Source of the DNA: Tenggerimyces flavus
Lineage (GTDB): Bacteria > Actinomycetota > Actinomycetes > Propionibacteriales > Actinopolymorphaceae
Assembly (NCBI RefSeq): GCF_016907715.1
Contig: NZ_JAFBCM010000001.1
Span: forward strand, 62,001-126,000
Length of the DNA stretch: 64,000 bases
Reading direction: 5' to 3'
In this document: piece after piece, positions 49,077 to 60,754 of the stretch
How positions within the stretch are numbered: position 1 is the first letter of the stretch
Layout of the letters: the number at the start of each line of letters is the position of its first letter
Notes under the pieces: model-generated
Databases searched by the model: none
What the model was told of the DNA's origin: nothing
The model's input: the letters and a program-made list of their open reading frames with translations, nothing else
Translations under genes and position numbers: made by a program

Positions 49077-50570
49077 TCAGCCCGCCGAGCTGACCGGGTC
49101 GAGGAAGCCGTCCAGGATCAGCTCGCGGGCCCGTCCGAGCAGGCGGTGCCGCAGCGGGTCGACGTCCTCCCACAGCAGCTCGGCCAGCGCGTCGCTGATC
49201 TGGCCGACGGTCAGGCTGCCGTCGCACGCGCCGACGAACCCGGCCTCCGCGGTATCGACGCGGATCGCTCGGCACATGCCGCCGCGCTGGCGGAGGACGA
49301 GGTGTTCGGGGTCCTGCGCGCCCGGGCGGCCGAGCTGCTCCTGGTCGATCTCGGGTCGGAGCGTGAGTCGTTCGCCGAGCAGGCGCTTGTCGTCCCAGCC
49401 GCGGAGCAGGTCGACGTTCTCCAACCAGCGTTGAACGGTGGAGCCGAGCGGCTGCTGGATCGCGTGCGGCCAGTCCTCGACGCGCAGCACCGGCTTGGCG
49501 TTCGTACGTCGCAACGTCAGCCAGCCGAACCCGATCGCCTCGACGTTCTGGTCCTCGAACCAGCCGAGCCACTCGTCGTACCTGCGCTGGTACTCCGGCG
49601 TCCCGTACAGGCCGGCGTCGCGCAGCCAGAGCTCGACGTACGCGGCGGGGTCGCTGGCCTCGCGTTGCACGACCCAGGCGTCGCAGCCGGTGCGCGCGAC
49701 CCAGCCGGTGAGGCGGTCGGTCCAGTCCTCGCCGCGGACGTGCAGCCAGTTCGCGAGCACCTGGCCGACGCCATGGTCGTTGAGGTACTTCGGCAGCTGG
49801 TTGACGAGCTGCCGGCAGAGCTGGTCGCCGGCGAGGCCGCTGTCGCGGTAGACGAGGTCGCCGCCGGGTGAGATCACGAACGGCGGGTTGCTGACGACGA
49901 GGTCGAACCGTTCACCGTCGACCGGCTCGAACAGGCTCCCGTCGCGGACGTCGACCTCGATGCCGGCGAGGCGGGCGTTCAACCGGGCGACCGCGAGGGC
50001 ACGTTCGTTCACATCGGTGCCGACGACGGTGGCCGCGTGGCTGGCGAGGTGCAGGGCCTGGACGCCGCAGCCGGTGCCGAGGTCGAGCGCCCTCTCGACC
50101 TTGGTGCGCGGGGTGAGCTGGGCGAGCGTGGTCGCCGAGCTGTTGACGCCGAGCACGTGGTCGGGAGTGACGGCCGGTCGCGCGCCGTCCATGCCGGGGG
50201 TGAGGTCGGCGGCCACCCACCAGTCGTCCTCGTCGGTGCCGTACGGGCGGACGTCGAGCAGCGCGCTCACCTGGCCGCCGTGCTTGTGCAGGATGCCGGC
50301 CGCGCGGAGCTTGTCGACGAGCTCGCCCAACGCGCGCTGGGCGTCGTCGTACGTGACGCTGGCCTGCAGGAGCCAGAGCCGGGTCAGCGTGCTCAACGGG
50401 TCGTGCCCGCGGGTCTCCCGGAGTCCGGGCGTGGTCTCGTTGCGATGCAGCGCGGCGTGGGCGACGGGTCCGAGCAGGTCGCGGACGCCGTCCACGGTGT
50501 AGTCGACCTCCCGCAGCCGCTCGCGGAAGCTGTGCAGGTCTTCGTCAGGGAGGTCGAACACCCGGGCCAT
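49077..50570 (-). CDS. large class I methyltransferase (release-factor methyltransferase-like core)
   Basis: A 497-residue protein: N-terminal helical region (1-145), a methyltransferase core with motif I ALDLGTGCGVQALHLA (about 160-175) and the NPPF motif LVVSNPPFVI (about 230-240), typical of enzymes that methylate glutamine, adenine or guanine N atoms, and a C-terminal helical region. This three-part layout is common in actinobacteria; substrate not known to me. ATG at 50570 begins the conserved part. The gene converges with the lipoprotein pair. Confidence 0.82.
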   Translation of the reverse strand: MARVFDLPDEDLHSFRERLREVDYTVDGVRDLLGPVAHAALHRNETTPGLRETRGHDPLSTLTRLWLLQASVTYDDAQRALGELVDKLRAAGILHKHGGQVSALLDVRPYGTDEDDWWVAADLTPGMDGARPAVTPDHVLGVNSSATTLAQLTPRTKVERALDLGTGCGVQALHLASHAATVVGTDVNERALAVARLNARLAGIEVDVRDGSLFEPVDGERFDLVVSNPPFVISPGGDLVYRDSGLAGDQLCRQLVNQLPKYLNDHGVGQVLANWLHVRGEDWTDRLTGWVARTGCDAWVVQREASDPAAYVELWLRDAGLYGTPEYQRRYDEWLGWFEDQNVEAIGFGWLTLRRTNAKPVLRVEDWPHAIQQPLGSTVQRWLENVDLLRGWDDKRLLGERLTLRPEIDQEQLGRPGAQDPEHLVLRQRGGMCRAIRVDTAEAGFVGACDGSLTVGQISDALAELLWEDVDPLRHRLLGRARELILDGFLDPVSSAG

Positions 50571-50571
50571 C

Positions 50572-50821
50572 CTGCCGGATATTCGCTCGACCGCTCCGGC
50601 ACGGTCCTGGTACGTCGTCCAGCAGGCCGTCACGGGACCCTCGCCGGACCACGAGTGGTTCGCGTCGAACGTCGAGCCCTGGTCGGCGATGGTCGGGAGC
50701 TACCTCGGCGACGAGCCCCTGCGGCAGCTTGTGGAGGCCACGCCCGCGTTCTGGCGCCTCACCGTCCCCGACGCGGTCACGCTGCTCGGCGGTGAACCGC
50801 GACCCCTGGGTCACCACGTAG
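50572..50821 (+). pseudogene. C-terminal gene remnant with frameshift, unknown family
   Basis: From ~50629 the plus strand encodes DHEWFASNVEPWSAMVGSYL and DEPLRQLVEATPAFWRL with nearly all third positions G or C, a strong coding sign. No start codon precedes it in frame after the stop at 50500-50502. Near 50792 a one-base shift gives GGNRDPWVTT and TAG at 50819-50821, followed directly by the terminator hairpin. It looks like the 3' end of a decayed gene. The family is not recognised. Confidence 0.45.
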
Positions 50822-50822
50822 A

Positions 50823-50854
50823 AAGAGCCCCTCCCGCGAACGGGAGGGGCTCTT
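50823..50854 (-). terminator. hairpin terminator of hppA
   Basis: AAGAGCCCCTCCCG (50823-50836) pairs with 50841-50854 around a 4-nt loop, UUCG when read on the minus strand. It lies 16 nt after the hppA stop codon. It also sits just beyond the remnant at 50572-50821. Confidence 0.88.
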
Positions 50855-50869
50855 CCGAAGGGACAGAGG

Positions 50870-53143
<2,274 letters not shown>

Positions 53144-53390
53144 TCGTCCTCCTTGGAAAGGCCGACGCCTTCGTTCGGCCTCTTGGAGCACTCCCTACGA
53201 ATCGGCGCATGGCGCCGGGCCAGGAGTGCGTGGACAGCAGAACGCCACGAGATTCACGACAGAACCTCTGGCGGGCGGCGAGTCTAGCGTGCACCCTCCG
53301 GCGCGACGCTTACCGGCCCCTTGACGTGCACTTTCGGCGGTTCCGGCCCGGTTATGGCGGGCATGTCGCCGGGATGTCGGTGGTGGCTGT
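53144..53390. other. 247-bp gap between bldG and hppA
   Basis: It holds the hppA ribosome site and presumably its promoter. In Streptomyces an anti-sigma gene occupies this place, as I recall; no such frame is seen here. Confidence 0.5.
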
Positions 53391-53741
53391 TTAGCTGCTC
53401 TGCACCGCGGCAGCGGCCGCTTCGTCCACGGTGTCGTGGATCGGGAAGACCTTGGTGAGTCCGGTGATCCGGAAGATCTTGAGGAGGCGTTCCTGGGTAC
53501 ACACGATTCGCAGCGAGCCGTCGTTCGTCCGTACGCGCTTGAGCCCGCCGACGAGAACGCCCAGCCCGGTGGAGTCCAGGAAGTCGACATGCTCCATGTC
53601 GATGATCAGCTGGTAGTGGCCTTCGCCGACCAGATCGACCAGCTTCTCCCGCAGGCGCGGCGCGGTGTAGACGTCGATCTCGCCGCCGACCTCGACAACC
53701 ATGCAGTCGCCGACGGCACGGTTCGAGAGCGACAGGTCCAC
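53391..53741 (-). CDS. bldG: BldG-like anti-sigma factor antagonist (STAS)
   Basis: A 116-residue STAS protein nearly collinear with Streptomyces BldG as I recall it: [30 protein letters not shown], and the phosphoserine site [19 protein letters not shown] (Ser57), then [17 protein letters not shown]. BldG binds anti-sigma factors and controls development and stress responses. GTG at 53741 has a GGAGG site 6 nt upstream. It is divergent from the helicase gene, as in Streptomyces. A partner anti-sigma gene is not adjacent. Confidence 0.93.
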   Translation of the reverse strand: MDLSLSNRAVGDCMVVEVGGEIDVYTAPRLREKLVDLVGEGHYQLIIDMEHVDFLDSTGLGVLVGGLKRVRTNDGSLRIVCTQERLLKIFRITGLTKVFPIHDTVDEAAAAAVQSS

Positions 53742-53809
53742 GAGCGCCTCCTACCCACTTGCACGGACAAACTCACTGGCATCGGCATTCAATCAGAAGA
53801 GGTGGAGGT

Positions 53810-56200
53810 GTGACACTGACCTCCGTGCCCGCTCGCCCGCCCTCGCCAGCCGCGGGTGGGCCGACCAAGGCGTCCGAGCTGCTCGACAGCCTGACCCGTA
53901 CGCCGCGTCGCGCCAGCCGGGTCACCCACGTCGAGCAGGTGCCTCCTCGTTCCAGTACGACCACCGACTGGCCGTCCTGGGCACTGCCTTCCCTCGTCGA
54001 GCGGTTGCGCAAACGCGGGATCGACCGGCCGTGGACACATCAGGTGGCCGCGGCCGAGCTCGCCAGGCGGGGCGAGCATGTGATCCTCGCCACGGGGACC
54101 GCTTCCGGAAAGTCGTTGGGCTACCTGCTGCCGGCGCTGACCGAGATCGCGGAGGGCGGGGCGCGGCGGACGGGCCCGACCGTTCTGTATCTCTCGCCGA
54201 CGAAGGCGCTCGCGTACGACCAGTACCGGGTGCTGCAGAACGTCGGCGGCGACGACCTGCGGGCGGCGACGTACGACGGCGACGCGTCCTGGGAGGAACG
54301 CGACTGGGCCCGCGACAACGCCTCGTACCTGCTCACCAACCCCGACATGCTGCACCGCTCGTTGCTGCCGACCCACCGGCGGTGGACCCGGTTCCTCGGC
54401 TCGCTGCGGTACGTGGTCGTCGACGAGTGCCACCAGTACCGCGGCGTGTTCGGCTCGCATGTCGCGCAGGTACTGCGCCGGCTGTGGCGGATCGCGCTGC
54501 ACTACGGTGCGACGCCGCGGTTCGTGCTCGCGTCGGCGACGGTCTCCGACCCGGAGTCGTCGGCGCGGCGGCTGACCGGGCAGAACGTCGTCGCGGTGAC
54601 CGATGACGGGTCGCCGCACGGCGGGCTCTCGTTCGCGCTGTGGGAGCCGCCGCTGACCCGGCTGACCGGCGAGAACGGCGCGCCCGTACGTCGTAGTGCC
54701 ACCGCGGAGACGGCCGATCTGCTGTCCGATCTGGTCGCGGACGGCGTCCGTACGGTCGCGTTCATCCGCTCCCGGCGCGGCGCCGAGGTCGTCGCGCTGC
54801 AGGCGAAGGACAACCTCGCGGCGGTCTCGGAGTCGCTGGCGGACCAGGTCGCGGCGTACCGCTCGGGCTACCTGCCGGAGGAGCGCCGCGCGCTCGAGCA
54901 GGCGCTGCAGGACCGCACCTTGCTCGGAGTGGCGGCGACGAACGCGCTCGAGTTGGGCGTCGACATCGTCGGGCTGGACGCGGTCCTGCTCGCCGGCTAT
55001 CCGGGGACGCGGGCTTCGTTGTGGCAGCAGGCGGGACGGGCCGGGCGGGACCAGACCGGCGCTCTGGCGGTGCTGGTCGCGCGGGACGACCCGCTGGACA
55101 CCTACCTCGTGCGGCATCCGGAGGCTCTGTTCGGGCCGCCGGTCGAGGCGACGGTGCTGGACCCGGACAACCCGTACATCGTCAAACCGCACCTGGCCGC
55201 GGCCGCCGCCGAGCTGCCGCTGACGGCTGATGATCTGGTGCGATTCGGGCCGACGGCGCCGGCCGCCGTGCGCGAGCTGCAGGACGAGGGGATGCTGCGG
55301 CAGCGCAAGTACGGCTGGTTCTGGACTCGGCGCGGCCGGGCCAGCGACCTCGCCGACATCCGGTCGATGGGCGGTGCGCCCGTACGCCTGGTCGAGGCCG
55401 CGACCGGGCGGCTGCTCGGCACGATCGACGCCGGCGCCTCCCATCTTTCCGTCCACGACGGGGCGGTGTATCTGCATCAGGGACAGTCGTTCGTCGTCGA
55501 GCAGCTCGACCTGGAGGCGAACGTCTCGTTGGTCAAGCGCGCGAACCCGGACTACACGACGACCGCGCGGGAGAAGACGTCGATCCGGGTGCTCTCCCGC
55601 GATCGCTCGGGTGAGTGGGGCGAGGCGGAGCTGGCGTTCGGGACGGTCGAGGTGACCAGCCAGGTGGTGTCGTACCTGCGTCGCTCGTTCGCCTCCGGTG
55701 AGGTGCTCGGCGAGACGTCGTTGGACCTGCCGGAACGTTCGGTGACCACGAAGGCGGTGTGGTGGACGTTGTCGGACGCCGCTGTGCGGGCGGCGGGCAT
55801 CACCCGTGCCGCTCTGCCGGGTGCGGCGCACGCGGCCGAGCACGCGTCGATCGGGCTGATGCCGCTGTTCGCGACCTGCGACCGGTGGGACATCGGCGGC
55901 GTCTCGACCGCGCGGCACGCCGACACCGGGCGAGTGACGGTGTTCGTCTATGACGGACATGTCGGAGGCGCCGGGTTCGCTGAGCGCGGGTACGAGTCGG
56001 CTTCGCGTTGGCTGCGGGCTACGCGGGACGCGATCCACGCCTGCGAATGCACTGAGGGGTGCCCCTCATGCGTACAGTCCCCGAAATGCGGGAATGGGAA
56101 TAGTCCACTCGACAAATCGGGCGCGGTACGACTGCTCGACGCTCTCCTGAGCGGCGCGCCGACGGATCGCACGGACGAAGGAGATGGCGGCACGCCATGA
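53810..56200 (+). CDS. DEAD/DEAH-box helicase with DUF1998-type zinc module
   Basis: A 796-residue SF2 helicase: Walker A ATGTASGKSLGYLLP, Walker B VVDECHQYRG (DECH), motif III ASATVSDP, motif VI QQAGRAGRDQTG, and a C-terminal cysteine module CECTEGCPSCVQSPKCG (about 750-768). This is the YprA/SftH-like family, implicated in DNA repair. GTG at 53810 with an AGAGG site 8 nt upstream is preferred over TTG at 53759. It is divergent from bldG and overlaps the next gene by ATGA. Confidence 0.9.
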   Translation: MTLTSVPARPPSPAAGGPTKASELLDSLTRTPRRASRVTHVEQVPPRSSTTTDWPSWALPSLVERLRKRGIDRPWTHQVAAAELARRGEHVILATGTASGKSLGYLLPALTEIAEGGARRTGPTVLYLSPTKALAYDQYRVLQNVGGDDLRAATYDGDASWEERDWARDNASYLLTNPDMLHRSLLPTHRRWTRFLGSLRYVVVDECHQYRGVFGSHVAQVLRRLWRIALHYGATPRFVLASATVSDPESSARRLTGQNVVAVTDDGSPHGGLSFALWEPPLTRLTGENGAPVRRSATAETADLLSDLVADGVRTVAFIRSRRGAEVVALQAKDNLAAVSESLADQVAAYRSGYLPEERRALEQALQDRTLLGVAATNALELGVDIVGLDAVLLAGYPGTRASLWQQAGRAGRDQTGALAVLVARDDPLDTYLVRHPEALFGPPVEATVLDPDNPYIVKPHLAAAAAELPLTADDLVRFGPTAPAAVRELQDEGMLRQRKYGWFWTRRGRASDLADIRSMGGAPVRLVEAATGRLLGTIDAGASHLSVHDGAVYLHQGQSFVVEQLDLEANVSLVKRANPDYTTTAREKTSIRVLSRDRSGEWGEAELAFGTVEVTSQVVSYLRRSFASGEVLGETSLDLPERSVTTKAVWWTLSDAAVRAAGITRAALPGAAHAAEHASIGLMPLFATCDRWDIGGVSTARHADTGRVTVFVYDGHVGGAGFAERGYESASRWLRATRDAIHACECTEGCPSCVQSPKCGNGNSPLDKSGAVRLLDALLSGAPTDRTDEGDGGTP

Positions 56201-56607
56201 TCGTCATCGGGCTACTTCTCATTCTCGCCGGAGCCGCGGCAGCCGTCGTGGCTGCCATGGGCGGCGGCGGGGGCCAGACCTCCATCGAGGTTTTCGACTA
56301 CCAGATCGTGGGTTCGGCAGCGTCGTTCTTCTTCATGGGCCTGGGCGTGATGCTCGCCTTCGTCCTCGGGGTGTGGATGTTCGCTGCTGGGGCTGGGCGG
56401 TCCGCGAAGCGGCGCCGGGAGCTGAAGCGGCTCCGGCGTCGGGCAGACGCCGAGCCGGTACCCGTTCCTGCTCCGGCCGAGCCGGTCGCCGCTGAGCCGG
56501 CTCGGGAGCCGGTGACGGAGACGACCACGGAGCCGGCGGTGCCGGCTCAGGTGAGCAACGAGTCGGCCGCGGGGGCGCATCGGGACACGGCGAAGCCCAC
56601 CACGTAG
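56197..56607 (+). CDS. small two-helix membrane protein
   Basis: A 136-residue protein: hydrophobic segments at 2-20 and ~42-66, then a basic helix (GRSAKRRRELKRLRRRADAE) and a Pro/Ala/Glu-rich tail in the cytosol. It resembles LapA-type two-helix proteins. ATG at 56197 overlaps the helicase stop by 4 bp. Function unknown; a strong terminator follows. Confidence 0.75.
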   Translation: MIVIGLLLILAGAAAAVVAAMGGGGGQTSIEVFDYQIVGSAASFFFMGLGVMLAFVLGVWMFAAGAGRSAKRRRELKRLRRRADAEPVPVPAPAEPVAAEPAREPVTETTTEPAVPAQVSNESAAGAHRDTAKPTT

Positions 56608-56638
56608 CACCAAGGCTCCGGTGAGGACCGGCACCCGA

Positions 56639-56677
56639 CCCGGCCACGTCGACTTCGTTCGGCGTGGCCGGGTTTTT
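56639..56677 (+). terminator. intrinsic terminator with T-run
   Basis: CCCGGCCACG (56639-56648) pairs with CGTGGCCGGG (56663-56672), followed by TTTTT (56673-56677). It closes the helicase/membrane-protein unit before the tad locus. Confidence 0.9.
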
Positions 56678-56787
56678 CTCCACAGTCGCTCGATTCTCCG
56701 ATTCGTCCACAGCTTCGCCCTCCGCACACCCGAACACGCGTTCGGACCCGCAAGGTGGAACTCCCCACGCCACAAGGAGTTCCGCCG

Positions 56788-57870
56788 ATGTCCACCGCTG
56801 TCGCTTCTCCCGATCGTCCCCTTGCCCTGACCACCGACGAGGAGCTGCTCGACGACCTGGTCCGGCTCGCCGCCGCGGCCGGCGTCGTGTTGGACGTCGT
56901 GACCGAGCCAGCCGGTGTTCGGCGTACGTGGTCCACGGCGCCGCTCGTTCTCGTCGGCGCCGACGCCTCCGCCGCGTTGGCTCGGGCGGCACCCATGCAC
57001 CGGCCGGGTGTGGTCGTGGTGGGACGGTCGCCGCAGATCTCGCACTGGCGCAACGCCGTGGAGCTGGGCGCCGACCTGGTCGTGTCGCTGCCCGAGCAGG
57101 AGGCCGACCTCGTCGACCGGCTCGCCGACGCGGCGGAGGGCATCAGCCGCGAGGCCGCCACCATCTGCGTGATCGGCGGCCGCGGCGGCGCTGGAGCGAC
57201 GACGTTGGCGACCGCACTCGCGGTGACGGCCACGTCCGAACGGCTGAGCGTCATGCTCGTCGACGGCGACCTCCTCGGCGGCGGCATCGACCTGATGCTC
57301 GGCGGCGAGCACATCCACGGACTGCGCTGGCCGGACCTCGTGAGCACCGAAGGCCGCGTCAGCGCCGCGGCCTTGCGGGCCGCTTTGCCGCAGATGGACG
57401 AGCTCGTGGTGCTCTCCTGGGATCGCGGCGACGTGGTCGCGGCCTCAGCCGAAGCCATGCGCGCCGTCCTCGCGGCGGCCCGCCGAGCCAGCGACCTCGT
57501 GGTGGTCGACCTACCTCGTCACCTGGACGAAGCCGCCGCGGCAGCGCTGGCCAACTGCACCACCGCGCTCCTGGTCGTGCCGGCCGAGCTCCGCGCCACC
57601 GCATCAGCCGCCCGAGTCGCCGCCGTACTGACACCCCGAGCTCCCGACGTCCGCCTCGTCGTCCGCGGACCCGGCCCCGCCGGCCTGGACGGCGAGCTGA
57701 TCGCCCACACCCTCGGCCTCCCGCTGGCCGCTCAACTCCCGCCCGAGCCAGGCCTCGAAGGCCTCCTCGAACAAGGCATAGCCCCCGCCAGCTCCGGCAA
57801 AGGCCCCTTGGCCACCTTCACCCGCCGCTTCCTCGCCGAACTCATGTCCACCCGAAGCGCCGCGGCATGA
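56788..57870 (+). CDS. ssd: Ssd/TadZ-like septum-site-determining / pilus ATPase
   Basis: A 360-residue MinD/ParA-like protein. An N-terminal receiver-like region (1-115) precedes the deviant Walker motif IGGRGGAGATTLATALA (about 132-148) and DGDLLGGGIDLML. In mycobacteria Ssd affects septum formation; in the Tad system TadZ/CpaE localises the pilus machine. ATG at 56788 has an AAGGAG site 7 nt upstream. The first gene of the tad operon, overlapping tadA by ATGA. Confidence 0.88.
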   Translation: MSTAVASPDRPLALTTDEELLDDLVRLAAAAGVVLDVVTEPAGVRRTWSTAPLVLVGADASAALARAAPMHRPGVVVVGRSPQISHWRNAVELGADLVVSLPEQEADLVDRLADAAEGISREAATICVIGGRGGAGATTLATALAVTATSERLSVMLVDGDLLGGGIDLMLGGEHIHGLRWPDLVSTEGRVSAAALRAALPQMDELVVLSWDRGDVVAASAEAMRAVLAAARRASDLVVVDLPRHLDEAAAAALANCTTALLVVPAELRATASAARVAAVLTPRAPDVRLVVRGPGPAGLDGELIAHTLGLPLAAQLPPEPGLEGLLEQGIAPASSGKGPLATFTRRFLAELMSTRSAAA

Positions 57871-59087
57871 CCACCCACGCCCATCGGAGCGACGCCATGA
57901 CCTCCACCGCGGCTGCCACAGCCACCACCGCTGACCAACTCCTGCTCGAGCGCGTCCGCACGGCACTGGCCTCCGACAACTCCGAGCCCACTCCGGCTCG
58001 GGTCGCGGCCGTCCTCCGTCAGGAGGGCAGGCTCCTCGGCGACACCGCGGTGCTCGGCGTGGTCGACGCGCTCAGGCGGGAGATCGCTGGTGCTGGTCCT
58101 CTCGATCCGCTGCTCGCCGAGCCCGGCGTCACCGACGTCCTCGTCCATGGACCCCGCGAAGTCTGGATCGACAAGGGCCGCGGCCTCGAGCGGGCCGCTG
58201 TCACACTCGACGACGACGGCGCGGTGCGTCGGTTGGCTCAGCGCCTCGCCGCCGCGGCCGGACGACGTCTCGACGACTCCACTCCCTACGTCGACGCGCG
58301 GCTCCCCAACGGCAGCCGCCTGCACGCCGTTCTCTCCCCCATCTCCGCCAACGGCACCTGCATCTCACTCCGCGTCCCGGCCAGACGCACGTTCACCCTC
58401 GACGAGCTCATCCAGGCCGGCTCGATCCCCACCAACGGCGCCCGCCTGCTCCGCCGCATGATCCAAGCCCGCTTGGCATTTCTCATCTCCGGCGGGACTG
58501 GCACAGGCAAGACAACGTTGTTGTCCGCGATGCTCTCGCTCGTCCCTCCAGCCGAACGCATCGTCCTCGTTGAGGATTCGGCCGAGCTCGACCCCAACCA
58601 CCCGCACGTCGTCCACCTCGAGGCCCGCCCACCCAACGTCGAGGGCGCCGGCGAGATCACCCTCCGCACCCTCGTCCGCCAAGCACTACGCATGCGCCCC
58701 GACCGGCTCGTCGTCGGCGAGGTACGCGGCGCCGAAGTCGTCGACCTCCTTGCCGCTCTCAACACCGGTCACGAAGGCGGCTGCGGAACGTTGCACGCCA
58801 ACTCCGCCGCCGAAGTCCCCGCTCGGCTGGAAGCGCTCGGCGTCGCCGCGGGCCTCGATCGAGCCGCTGTGCACAGCCAGCTCGCGGCCGCCGTCGACGC
58901 CGTCATCCACGTGCTCCGGGCACGCGACGGCAGACGCCGCATCGCCGAGTTCTGCGTCTTCACCAGAAGTACCGACGGACTCGTCGTCGCCCAAGAGGCG
59001 TTGCGGTTCGACCGTTCCGGCAACGTCCACGAAGGCCCAGGCATGGACCGCCTCAGCGAGCTCCTCGCCCGCCGGGAGGACACATGA
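57867..59087 (+). CDS. tadA: TadA secretion ATPase
   Basis: A 406-residue type II/IV secretion ATPase: Walker A SGGTGTGKTTLLSAML (about 205-220), Asp box RIVLVEDSAELD, Walker B LVVGEVRGAEVVDLL and His box GHEGGCGTLHANS. It powers Flp pilus assembly. ATG at 57867 overlaps the ssd stop; the frame is open far upstream but runs antisense through ssd. tadB follows with an ATGA overlap. Confidence 0.93.
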   Translation: MTTHAHRSDAMTSTAAATATTADQLLLERVRTALASDNSEPTPARVAAVLRQEGRLLGDTAVLGVVDALRREIAGAGPLDPLLAEPGVTDVLVHGPREVWIDKGRGLERAAVTLDDDGAVRRLAQRLAAAAGRRLDDSTPYVDARLPNGSRLHAVLSPISANGTCISLRVPARRTFTLDELIQAGSIPTNGARLLRRMIQARLAFLISGGTGTGKTTLLSAMLSLVPPAERIVLVEDSAELDPNHPHVVHLEARPPNVEGAGEITLRTLVRQALRMRPDRLVVGEVRGAEVVDLLAALNTGHEGGCGTLHANSAAEVPARLEALGVAAGLDRAAVHSQLAAAVDAVIHVLRARDGRRRIAEFCVFTRSTDGLVVAQEALRFDRSGNVHEGPGMDRLSELLARREDT

Positions 59088-59896
59088 ACGGCGCCACCTG
59101 GCTGGCCGCGGCCCTGGCCGGACTCGCCGCCGCGACGGCGATCCGTTCCTCGCCCCAAGCCCTGCTCAAGAGGCGCCTCGGACGCGGCCGCCCACCACCG
59201 AAGAGGAACGGCCCGAGCCGCGCGCTGATCGCCGCCGTGATCATCGCCGGGGCGACAACAACCACGGTCATCGGTGGGCCCGCGGGCATCCTCGTCGCCC
59301 TGCTCGCGGCAGCCGCCGCCACCGTGGGCAAGCGGATCCTCAGCGCCAGAAGGGCAAACCAAGCGCGACGGGTGCAGCAGGCCAAGGTACGGGAAGCCTG
59401 CGGCATCCTGGCCACCGAGCTCGCCGCGGGCCGCCCACCCGAGAACGCCCTGCAAGCGGCGGCCGACGTCCTCCCCGAGCTCGCGCCGATCGCCGCCACC
59501 GGACGCATGGGCGGCGACATCCCCACCGCACTCAGAGCCATCGACGGTCCGGGCACCGAAGCACTGCGGCAGATCGCCGCCGCCTGGGCCGTCGCCGAGC
59601 ACTCCGGCGCGGGCCTCGCCGGTGTCGTCGCCAAGGTCGCGAACGGACTCGGCGCCGACGAGCTCCAACGCCGCGAGGTCGCCGCCCAGCTCGCCGCACC
59701 GCGCGCGACCGCGAAGCTGCTCGCCGGCCTCCCGGTGTTCGGCCTCGTCCTCGGCGCCGGCGTCGGCTCGAACCCGTACCACGTCCTGTTCGGCACCGGC
59801 TACGGCATCGCCTGCCTGGTGGTCGGCGCCGCCCTCACCGCCGCCGGCCTGTTCTGGGTCGAACGGCTCGCCCAACGAGCGGAGCGCCCGCCGTGA
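59084..59896 (+). CDS. tadB: TadB-like type II secretion F-domain membrane protein
   Basis: A 270-residue membrane protein with hydrophobic segments near 5-20, 47-80, and two at the C-terminus (about 215-265). The cytosolic loop contains the T2SSF-like segment CGILATELAAGRPPENALQAAA. It forms the inner-membrane platform with TadC. It overlaps tadA and tadC by 4 bp each. Confidence 0.87.
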   Translation: MNGATWLAAALAGLAAATAIRSSPQALLKRRLGRGRPPPKRNGPSRALIAAVIIAGATTTTVIGGPAGILVALLAAAAATVGKRILSARRANQARRVQQAKVREACGILATELAAGRPPENALQAAADVLPELAPIAATGRMGGDIPTALRAIDGPGTEALRQIAAAWAVAEHSGAGLAGVVAKVANGLGADELQRREVAAQLAAPRATAKLLAGLPVFGLVLGAGVGSNPYHVLFGTGYGIACLVVGAALTAAGLFWVERLAQRAERPP

Positions 59897-60627
59897 CCCT
59901 CCTCGCCATCGCCCTAGCCACTGCGGCCGTCATCGCCTGGCCGAGATCCGACCGAATCCGAAGAAGGCTCGCGGCCGTTCTCCCCACCAGACAAGAGCAA
60001 ACCCGCAAACCCGACAGAACAGAGCTCTGGTCGAGCACCCGTGGCCGACGGATCGTCGCCGGACTCGCCGGTCTGGCGGTGTGCCTGGTCCTCGGCGGCT
60101 GGTTCGGCCCGATCGTCGGCCTCGGCGTCGCCGTCGGTGTGGACCAGGCGCTGGCCAGGATGGAGCCGCGCGCCACCCGCGAACGGCGTACGAAGCTCAC
60201 CGCCGACCTCCCGTTCGCGGCCGACCTGCTCGCTGCCTGCCTGCGCGCGGGAAGGCCGCCCGGCGCCTGCGTCGACGCGGTCGCACGAGCCTGCAACGGA
60301 CCCCTCGCCGTCGAGCTCGCCCTCGTCGCCGCAGCACTCAGGCTCGGCGCCGAGCCACGGATCGCGTGGTCCGCGTTCCTCGACGAACCCGTTCTCGCCC
60401 CCTTCGGCCGCGCGATGGTCCGCAGCTGGGACTCCGGCGCACCCCTGTCCGACACCCTGGACTCACTCGCCGCCGAATGCCGCCAAGACCTCCGCGCCGC
60501 CGCCACCGAACGAGCCCGCTCCGTCGGAGTACGAGCCGCCGCCCCACTCGGCCTCTGCTTCCTCCCCGCCTTCCTCCTCATCGGCATCGTCCCCGTCGTC
60601 ATAGCCGCCGTCTCCCGCGTCCTCTGA
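59893..60627 (+). CDS. tadC: TadC-like type II secretion F-domain membrane protein
   Basis: A 244-residue membrane protein. Segments near 1-16, 55-85 and the C-terminal LGLCFLPAFLLIGIVPVVIAA are hydrophobic; the loop holds LPFAADLLAACLRAGRPPGACVDA of the T2SSF domain. GTG at 59893 overlaps the tadB stop (GTGA). The last codon region, including the TGA, begins a 37-bp sequence that is repeated 1.44 kb downstream after the MFS gene. Confidence 0.87.
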   Translation: MTLLAIALATAAVIAWPRSDRIRRRLAAVLPTRQEQTRKPDRTELWSSTRGRRIVAGLAGLAVCLVLGGWFGPIVGLGVAVGVDQALARMEPRATRERRTKLTADLPFAADLLAACLRAGRPPGACVDAVARACNGPLAVELALVAAALRLGAEPRIAWSAFLDEPVLAPFGRAMVRSWDSGAPLSDTLDSLAAECRQDLRAAATERARSVGVRAAAPLGLCFLPAFLLIGIVPVVIAAVSRVL

Positions 60628-60661
60628 CCGCGCTTTCGTCCACAGCACAAGGACGTTCGCG
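60625..60661 (+). repeat. direct repeat, left copy, at the tadC stop codon
   Basis: 37 bp matching 33 of 37 positions with 62065-62101, including the identical 20-mer TTTCGTCCACAGCACAAGGA. The two copies bracket the MFS gene. Confidence 0.8.
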
Positions 60662-60754
60662 CCTATGACCGATCGACCCGACACGGTGTAGGGTCCGCAG
60701 GGACAACTGCACAGCACGTGTACAGGGACTGAGGTGGGCGTCCTTAGGTGAGAT

